DNA of 8,557 nt from assembly GCA_011055275.1 (NCBI GenBank), contig DSEZ01000065.1, positions 1 through 8,557 on the forward strand, read 5' to 3'. The notes below the pieces were generated by a model. It was given only the letters and a program-made list of their open reading frames with translations, searched no databases and was not told the origin of the DNA. Each line of letters starts with the position of its first letter. The first letter of the stretch is position 1. Position numbers and translations under genes: made by a program. The stretch comes from Thermoprotei archaeon. GTDB lineage: Archaea; Thermoproteota; Thermoprotei_A; Marsarchaeales; UBA168. Below are positions 3,629-8,557 of the stretch, one piece after another.

Positions 3629-6357
3629 GCTTTTTCCACCAATTCTCCGCCCAAAGCCGATAATATGTTTTCTTCATCTGGTTCTCCCACAAGGGCCTCC
3701 TTAACCCCCTCCAGAAGCGTCCTCACTGGGATCACCTTGATCTTCCTTTTCTCAAGTACTTCCTGTATGCCGACGTCTCCAAAGTGCTCATAGTTGTACT
3801 CAGGTATTATGAGTTTTTTGGCATACTTATCCTGAAGGGCTGCCTCAATTTTTCCACTCCCCCTATAGTCAAGCCCACCAACGGGCCAGACCTCTCCCTT
3901 TGCGGTCACCGCTCCGGTTATTACAACGCTTGGATCCACTGGGACATTTATCAGCGCTGAAACCATAGCTATGCCTATGGCTAAGCCCGCCGAGGGGCCT
4001 GAAACCGGCGGCACCGTAGCGCCAAAACCTATGGGTTGTTTCTCCATACCCTTGGCGGGGGTCACGAGCTCAACGTAGACGTCGTAACTTTTGTACTTCC
4101 AAGAAGAGATTGAATTTATGTATATAAACGCGTCCTCAGCACTCGCCCTAATGCTTTCCCCCGCTTCGCTTCCTACCACGTAAACCTTGCCGCTACCGTT
4201 GGGATTAACGAGGACCTCTATGACGCTCACAAGCCCGCTCTGAGCGCTTTCTCCTAGGGCCACAAGACCATAAGACCTTCCGATCTCCGGCTTCTCGGCC
4301 CTTACAGTGGACTCTATCATCTGCCTTGCCTCTTCAATTCCTTCCTCCTGCGCGTTCTCAAGGGCCTTCTCAAAATGGTATATCCTAAGCGGGTAGCTCG
4401 ATGGCGTTATGGATTCAAGCCTGCTTATTTCCCTTTCGCTTACCTCAAAGCCAAGCAGCTCTGAAGCGCGTTTTAAATCGGGGCCGAATATGTTCTTCAC
4501 GTTGTTGAGCGCTTCCTCATCACCCCTCTTTGCAGCAGCTACTAATTCACTTATGGCCTCCAACTCCTTGGCCCGCAGCCTGTTGGCGTCATTAATTGTA
4601 TCCTCGATCTTCCTGGGCGAAAGCGTCTTCTTGTCAAAGACGTCAAGTATCTGGTCCACCGTCAGGCCGGGGGCCAGCGCATCCTTATACTCCCTAAGAT
4701 GTATCTCGATTATCTCCCTCTTCTCATCCCTGTTTTTGGGATATGGGAACTCGAAGTGCTTAGTGAACCTCTCCAAAAGCGCGGGGTCAAGGACATCCAT
4801 CCTATTTGTGGTTCCAATCACCACGACGCCCGTAAGGGGGACGAATCCGTCCATCTCCGTTAGCAATTGCGAAACTATTCTGTCCATCACCGGGTCATGT
4901 GTACCTCTCTTCGGAGCTACCGAGTCCATCTCGTCAAAGAATATTATGGATGGAGCGTTCTTTCTGGCGTCATCGAATATATCCCTTATGGTCTTCTCGG
5001 GATCCCCATACATCCCCTGAATAATAGATGGACCGCTTATGTTGTAGAACCAAACGTCATTTTCACCGGCCAGCGCTTTCGCCATGAGGGTCTTACCGGT
5101 GCCTGGCGGCCCATAGAAGAGGTAGCCCTTTGGAGGTATGTAATTAGCCTTGAGTGCTAGGTCCGGGTTAAGGGCCAGCCCTATCTCCTTCATTATCTCG
5201 TCTTTCACCCCGTGAAGGCCGCCCACGTCCTTGTACCTTTCTTTAGGCCTGACCTTAATGACGGCCTTCTTGGCCGCTTCGGTCTTCTCGCCAGCGGTAT
5301 AGGACTTTATCTTCCTCGCGGCTGCCCTAAAGTCCTCAAGAGTTATAAGCGAGGAAAGAGGGGGAAGCTCCTTAGGCCCATCTCCTTTAAGCTTCTGCAG
5401 GAAGCCCTCCTGAATTGGTGCTGACTTGGAGTTGACGACCACCTGAAAGGCATTGACGACATCAGCCGGAGTTATGGTACTAACCCCCAGGGCCCTTAGC
5501 GATTCCTCTAGGGCATTTATTATGGCCGCCGGAGATATCGATATGCCATAGCGCTCGCACTCCCTGCTAGCTATCTTCGTCAGCACGTCCTTACTCATAG
5601 ACGTGTCGAGATCTATCACGCCGACTATTCCCCTTCTCCTCAGCGTCTCCGTAAGGCTTTCATACTCATTGGTAGCTATCAAGACGACCGTCCTGTAGTT
5701 TCTCTTCTGGAGCTCGTCGAACTTCTCCAGAAGCACCGTCTGAACCCTGGTCTCCTCCATGCCAACTTCTGAGGAGGATTGGAACTTCTTACCAAATGCC
5801 TGAAACTCATCTATAAACACGACACTTGCCTGCAGGAAAGCGGCGTCAAAGAACTGACTTAACCTCTGAGCGCTGCTCCCATACCACATGCTGTAAACCT
5901 CCTGTGGCCTCAGCGTTGGGTAATTTATGATAAGACCCTCTTTGAGTCCCTCTTCAAAAGCCTCTCTCTGAACGGCCTCACAGAAGTAGCTCTTGCCGGA
6001 GCCGCTCTCGCCCTTTATAATGAATATCTTAGGAGGAGGTATGGGAGAGGCCTTCCTCAGCTCCTTGCTCCTGAACACGTGATAGTGAACCCCTACCATG
6101 ACCTTGGCTAGCTCCGATTCTCTCCCTATGACGTCTTCGCCCCTAACCGTGGGAAAGTCTGGCCTCTTTCTTATCTTTTTAGCCCTGGCTTCCACCATTT
6201 TCTTCCTTTCCTCGGGGCTCTTCTGCAGGAACCTGTAGAACCTGTACTGCCATGAAGTCATATAAAGCATTGGGGCAAAGATCGTTCTTGCCCATTTCCT
6301 CTTGTACCACCAGAGGTTCTCAAATTCCTGTTCATCATCGTAATCTTCGGCGCTCAC
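3625..6357 (-). CDS. Tandem AAA+ ATPase fused to a Lon-type Ser-Lys protease
   Basis: This 910-residue protein looks like a self-contained ATP-dependent unfoldase-protease. AAA1 (about 75-350) has Walker A GESGSGKS (116-123), pore loop MWYG (157-160), Walker B VVFIDE (179-184), sensor Asn230 and arginines 240-242. AAA2 (about 372-600) is Cdc48/proteasomal-ATPase-like, with GPPGTGKT (416-423), pore loop MYG (449-451), IIFFDE (471-476) and sensor Asn518. A helical linker leads to a Lon S16 domain (about 690-890) with GPSAG, catalytic Ser789, and Lys836 as probable catalytic Lys. The N-terminus (16-45) is aromatic and basic. No transmembrane helix is visible, unlike archaeal LonB, which is anchored by helices within its AAA module. 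GTG at 6357 is supported by GGGTGATC 4 nt upstream. The membrane-protein gene ends 15 nt upstream, and the acylphosphatase overlaps by 4 nt. Confidence 0.93.
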   Translation of the reverse strand: MSAEDYDDEQEFENLWWYKRKWARTIFAPMLYMTSWQYRFYRFLQKSPEERKKMVEARAKKIRKRPDFPTVRGEDVIGRESELAKVMVGVHYHVFRSKELRKASPIPPPKIFIIKGESGSGKSYFCEAVQREAFEEGLKEGLIINYPTLRPQEVYSMWYGSSAQRLSQFFDAAFLQASVVFIDEFQAFGKKFQSSSEVGMEETRVQTVLLEKFDELQKRNYRTVVLIATNEYESLTETLRRRGIVGVIDLDTSMSKDVLTKIASRECERYGISISPAAIINALEESLRALGVSTITPADVVNAFQVVVNSKSAPIQEGFLQKLKGDGPKELPPLSSLITLEDFRAAARKIKSYTAGEKTEAAKKAVIKVRPKERYKDVGGLHGVKDEIMKEIGLALNPDLALKANYIPPKGYLFYGPPGTGKTLMAKALAGENDVWFYNISGPSIIQGMYGDPEKTIRDIFDDARKNAPSIIFFDEMDSVAPKRGTHDPVMDRIVSQLLTEMDGFVPLTGVVVIGTTNRMDVLDPALLERFTKHFEFPYPKNRDEKREIIEIHLREYKDALAPGLTVDQILDVFDKKTLSPRKIEDTINDANRLRAKELEAISELVAAAKRGDEEALNNVKNIFGPDLKRASELLGFEVSEREISRLESITPSSYPLRIYHFEKALENAQEEGIEEARQMIESTVRAEKPEIGRSYGLVALGESAQSGLVSVIEVLVNPNGSGKVYVVGSEAGESIRASAEDAFIYINSISSWKYKSYDVYVELVTPAKGMEKQPIGFGATVPPVSGPSAGLAIGIAMVSALINVPVDPSVVITGAVTAKGEVWPVGGLDYRGSGKIEAALQDKYAKKLIIPEYNYEHFGDVGIQEVLEKRKIKVIPVRTLLEGVKEALVGEPDEENILSALGGELVEKA
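3636..3640 (-). promoter_or_regulatory. Ribosome binding site of the acylphosphatase gene
   Basis: GGTGG lies 7 nt before the ATG at 3628, inside the 3' end of the protease gene. It supports the annotated start and, with the ATGA overlap, translational coupling. Confidence 0.55.
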
Positions 6358-6361
6358 CTAA

Positions 6362-6369
6362 GATCACCC
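6362..6369 (-). promoter_or_regulatory. Ribosome binding site fixing the GTG start of the Lon-like protease
   Basis: GGGTGATC pairs with the archaeal 16S rRNA 3' end over at least seven bases and is followed by TTAG and the GTG at 6357. It is among the strongest sites in the window and settles the non-ATG start. An ATG inside the same stretch (6371) opens only a five-codon frame and is not a competing gene. Confidence 0.75.
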
Positions 6370-6372
6370 ATG

Positions 6373-7113
6373 TCACGTGAACTTCACCCCGAGCAAACCC
6401 ATGCTCCAGTAAATTATCAGTAACGTGAACGCCACAAGCAATATAACCCCTATCCACCTCTTTCTGCTCGCCTCCTGCGACTTCTCTTTCCAGTAGGTGT
6501 CGCTTACGACAAAAGCATCAACGTAAATAAGTAAAGCGGATATGACCAAAAATATGGTCAGCGATACAACCGAGGGAAACTTAAACGAAAACGCAGAGGG
6601 CACAGGCTTGGCATCTGACAGCTCTGTAACGCTACTTGTGAACGTGTAAGCCGTGTAATTGCTTTGATAACTCTCGGTAACTATGGGAAGGAACCAAACA
6701 CCGGTGGCGAGCACCACGGGTTTGCCAGCCAGGTGCGGATAGGCCGTGTAGTTCTGAGTGACTATACCGTACTGAAGGACGAAGGGAGCTTTAGATATGA
6801 ATGTAACAGACAAATTATAGGTGCCTGGGCCGCTCGGAATCATGACGACCAGGCTGCTTCCCGCACTATTGAGCTGCGTGTAGTTCGATATTAGGTGAAG
6901 GTCATAAGTTTCGCTTAGGTTATAAGGCATCACAGTTGCCTGCAAGTCGTAAACAGGAGGAGTGAGGAACATCGCCACGTAATCGCCGTAGTTTAACTTC
7001 ACGCTCGCGAAATTTATGTTTATGCTATTCTTAACTTTAAAGAGAGATGCAGCATTGGTAGTTGAAAGCGCTGCCGCTGCTTGTGAGCTCACGGCGAGCG
7101 CCACTAGAAGCAT
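6373..7113 (-). CDS. Secreted-domain membrane protein with two C-terminal helices, unknown family
   Basis: I do not recognise the family. The first 16 residues are a signal-peptide core (LLVALAVSSQAAAA). Residues about 20-178 form an extracellular region rich in Ser, Thr, Tyr and Asn, with five N-glycosylation sequons (N65, N77, N100, N121, N152). Two hydrophobic helices follow at about 180-203 and 220-240. They are joined by a short charged loop, KEKSQEASRKRW (209-220), which by the positive-inside rule is cytoplasmic. The ectodomain carries few charged residues, as exported proteins of acidophiles often do. ATG at 7113 is the only canonical start, yet the ten codons before it, back to a TGA, encode LKTKARALSI, which would complete a signal peptide. 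The gene heads the run with the Lon-like protease and may anchor it to the membrane (inference). Confidence 0.85.
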   Translation of the reverse strand: MLLVALAVSSQAAAALSTTNAASLFKVKNSININFASVKLNYGDYVAMFLTPPVYDLQATVMPYNLSETYDLHLISNYTQLNSAGSSLVVMIPSGPGTYNLSVTFISKAPFVLQYGIVTQNYTAYPHLAGKPVVLATGVWFLPIVTESYQSNYTAYTFTSSVTELSDAKPVPSAFSFKFPSVVSLTIFLVISALLIYVDAFVVSDTYWKEKSQEASRKRWIGVILLVAFTLLIIYWSMGLLGVKFT

Positions 7114-7149
7114 TATTGAAAGCGCTCTTGCCTTCGTCTTTAATCATGT

Positions 7150-7157
7150 ATAATAAA
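7150..7157 (-). promoter_or_regulatory. Possible TATA box of the membrane protein-protease operon
   Basis: TTTATTAT on the minus strand would place the transcription start near 7127, about 14 nt before the ATG at 7113. It is continuous with a T run that may also end the upstream phosphoenolpyruvate synthase transcript, so the two roles cannot be separated by eye. No Shine-Dalgarno motif is seen before 7113. Confidence 0.4.
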
Positions 7158-7161
7158 AAAA
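7155..7161 (-). terminator. Oligo-T terminator after phosphoenolpyruvate synthase
   Basis: Seven consecutive T on the minus strand lie 25 nt past the stop at 7186, a typical archaeal oligo-T termination signal. No stable hairpin precedes it. Confidence 0.45.
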
Positions 7162-7185
7162 TCTTACTTAAGCTTATGCTGCCCC

Positions 7186-8557
7186 TCACTCAGGGAAAGG
7201 ATCCCACCTGAGGTCGGGGTCTTCAACCATACCCTTCTTCGTTATCCCGTCCAGCAGTATCCTCTGCTCGTAGGCGGCCACGTTCTTCCTAGTAGATATA
7301 ACGGCGTCTGGGTTAACTGAGACGCTATCGATACCCTGCTCGACTAGGAACTTAGTGAACTCCGGATATACGCTCGGGGCTTGCCCGCAAACGCTGACCG
7401 TCTTGCCATAGTGGTGAGCCACCTTTATTAGCTGCTTCACAGCTCTAAGGACAGCCAAGTTCCTTTCATCGAATATGTGCCCAACGGTTCCGTTGTCCCT
7501 GTCAGTTCCCAATATAAGCATGGTGAGGTCGTTAGAGCCAACGCTGAAACCATCTACGTACTGAGCGAACTTGTCCGCCAGTATGATGTTGCTTGGGATC
7601 TCCGCCATGAGCCATACCTTAAAGTCGGGCCCACGTCTCAGCCCTTGCTCGTCCATGATTTCAACGACCTTTCTGAGCTCGTCCACAGTTCTGGTGAAAG
7701 GTATCATAACCCAGAGGTTCTTAAGCCCGTATTCCTCCCTCACTTTCTTCACTGCCTGGACTTCAAGTTTGAAGCCCTCTATGTACTTGGGATCATAGTA
7801 TCTGCTGGCTCCTCTCCAACCGAGCAACGGGGAAGGTTCCTGAGGCTCGAACTCTTCTCCCCCCTTGAGGTCCCTGTACTCGGAAGTCTTGAAGTCCGAG
7901 AACCTCAGCACGACCGGCCTGGGGTTGAAGGCCTGAGCAACCTTCCTGAAGCCCTCCGCAAGCCCATTCACGACCTTCTCGGGATGCCCCACCTTTATGA
8001 GGTAAAGCGGGTGCTCGCCAATATAAGATGCCCATATGAACTCCTCCCTCATGAGACCAACGCCATCAGCTGGAAGCTTGGAGACCTTGTCTGCAAGGTC
8101 AGGCTCCCCGAGGTTGACGTAGATCTTAGTACCGGTTATGGGATAGCTCTCAACCGCTGTCACAACTGCTCCTCCTTCGGCAGCCGTCGCGGCTGGAACC
8201 TGCTTTGTTGCCTCTTCAAGGATTCCCTCATACACAACGCCGTTGGTAGCGTCAACGGTTATATCTTGACCCGTTTTTAGAGCCTCAGTCGCTGCGGCTC
8301 CCCTGCTCGCCGTGCCCACTATGCAGGGTATGCCGAGCTCCCTCGACACTATGGCGGCGTGGCAGGTCATCCCACCGCTGTTGGTTACTATGGCCTTTGC
8401 CTTCTTCATGGCAGGAACCCAGTCAGGAGCGGTCATCTCGGTGACGAGAATCTCTCCATCCTGGAACTCGTCGATGTGCTTAACGTCAAGTATGACGTGC
8501 GCCTTTCCTGCGGCCAAGCCGGGCGAAGCCGGAAGCCCGCTCACCAGGACCTTCCTC
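7186..8557 (-). CDS. ppsA: Phosphoenolpyruvate synthase, C-terminal part (5' end off window)
   Basis: Phosphoenolpyruvate synthase converts pyruvate, ATP and water to phosphoenolpyruvate, AMP and phosphate, the entry to gluconeogenesis. The reading frame is open to the window edge: four more codons (RKVL) precede the GTG at 8544, so that GTG is internal. Counting from it, the swivelling phosphohistidine domain shows [13 protein letters not shown] (3-15) and [18 protein letters not shown] (54-71) with phosphoryl-carrier His62. The C-terminal TIM barrel has [15 protein letters not shown] (216-230), [11 protein letters not shown] (240-250), FSVGSNDLT (333-341) and CGQAPS (386-391) with catalytic Cys386. 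The missing part is the ATP-grasp domain. The motif set favours PEP synthase over pyruvate phosphate dikinase. Probably a separate transcription unit from the membrane-protein gene 72 nt downstream. Confidence 0.95.
   Translation of the reverse strand, partial: RKVLVSGLPASPGLAAGKAHVILDVKHIDEFQDGEILVTEMTAPDWVPAMKKAKAIVTNSGGMTCHAAIVSRELGIPCIVGTASRGAAATEALKTGQDITVDATNGVVYEGILEEATKQVPAATAAEGGAVVTAVESYPITGTKIYVNLGEPDLADKVSKLPADGVGLMREEFIWASYIGEHPLYLIKVGHPEKVVNGLAEGFRKVAQAFNPRPVVLRFSDFKTSEYRDLKGGEEFEPQEPSPLLGWRGASRYYDPKYIEGFKLEVQAVKKVREEYGLKNLWVMIPFTRTVDELRKVVEIMDEQGLRRGPDFKVWLMAEIPSNIILADKFAQYVDGFSVGSNDLTMLILGTDRDNGTVGHIFDERNLAVLRAVKQLIKVAHHYGKTVSVCGQAPSVYPEFTKFLVEQGIDSVSVNPDAVISTRKNVAAYEQRILLDGITKKGMVEDPDLRWDPFPE

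Noticed and set aside
3347..3793. 148-codon open frame on the plus strand
   Set aside because: Antisense to the acylphosphatase and the protease 3' end, both clearly coding on the minus strand.
4409..5020. 203-codon open frame on the plus strand, Ser/Leu-rich
   Set aside because: Antisense shadow of the AAA2 and linker part of the protease; low-complexity product, with no promoter or ribosome binding site.
6078..6087. Partial copy of the hsp20 operator half-site (GTGATAGTGA)
   Set aside because: Lies inside the protease coding region, lacks the paired half-site at the right spacing and is far from a promoter.
3625..6357. Calling the protease archaeal LonB
   Set aside because: It has two AAA modules, no transmembrane helices, a GPSAG Ser motif and a Cdc48-like AAA2, none of which fits LonB.
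6357..6371. Tiny ORF ATG at 6371 upstream of the protease
   Set aside because: Five codons contained in the ribosome binding site and ending at the GTG start; best seen as a by-product of the Shine-Dalgarno sequence.
7477..8280. 267-codon open frame on the plus strand
   Set aside because: Exactly antisense to conserved phosphoenolpyruvate synthase; no recognisable family, and explained by codon bias of the real gene.
1..8557. CRISPR repeats, insertion sequences, attachment sites
   Set aside because: No regularly spaced repeats, transposase-like frames or flanking terminal repeats were found on either strand.

Overview
The window is archaeal, most likely from a thermophile in or near the Thermoproteota/TACK group. 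The evidence is an S13-S4 ribosomal gene pair in the archaeal order, archaeal versions of Hsp20, a Phr-like winged-helix regulator, DUF123 and an HTH-ACT regulator. TATA boxes lie about 25 nt ahead of leaderless or nearly leaderless starts, and GGTGATC-type ribosome binding sites precede internal operon genes. The exact lineage cannot be fixed by eye. Composition looks close to 50% GC. There is no mobile element, CRISPR array, rRNA or tRNA.

Layout from left to right. (1) Positions 1-981, minus strand: uS4 (3' end off the window) and uS13, tightly coupled, with a TATA box at about 1024-1034. (2) Positions 1035-1230: a gene-free gap with three potential hairpins and a second TATA/oligo-T signal. 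(3) Positions 1231-1734, minus: an HTH-ACT regulator, probably leaderless. (4) Positions 1735-1876: a divergent promoter region with a TATA box for each side and an inverted repeat at the expected hsp20 transcription start. (5) Positions 1877-2824, plus: hsp20 followed by an ArsR/Phr-like regulator, probably a self-regulated heat-shock operon. (6) Positions 2813-7113, minus: a compact four-gene run. It holds a signal-peptide/two-helix membrane glycoprotein of unknown family, a 910-residue AAA-AAA-Lon protease, an acylphosphatase with an unusual C-terminal tail, and a DUF123 (GIY-YIG-like) protein. (7) Positions 7186-8557, minus: the C-terminal part of phosphoenolpyruvate synthase, whose 5' end is off the window.

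The most interesting part is the four-gene run. The large protein carries two AAA+ modules, both with aromatic pore loops and Walker motifs, fused to a Lon-type Ser-Lys protease. It lacks the membrane helices of the usual archaeal LonB. The gene directly upstream supplies a membrane protein with a basic cytoplasmic loop. A plausible reading is a two-component, membrane-docked unfoldase-protease, in effect a split counterpart of LonB. This is inference from order, spacing and architecture. The neighbouring hsp20/regulator operon gives the locus a protein quality-control flavour, but no shared regulatory site was seen.
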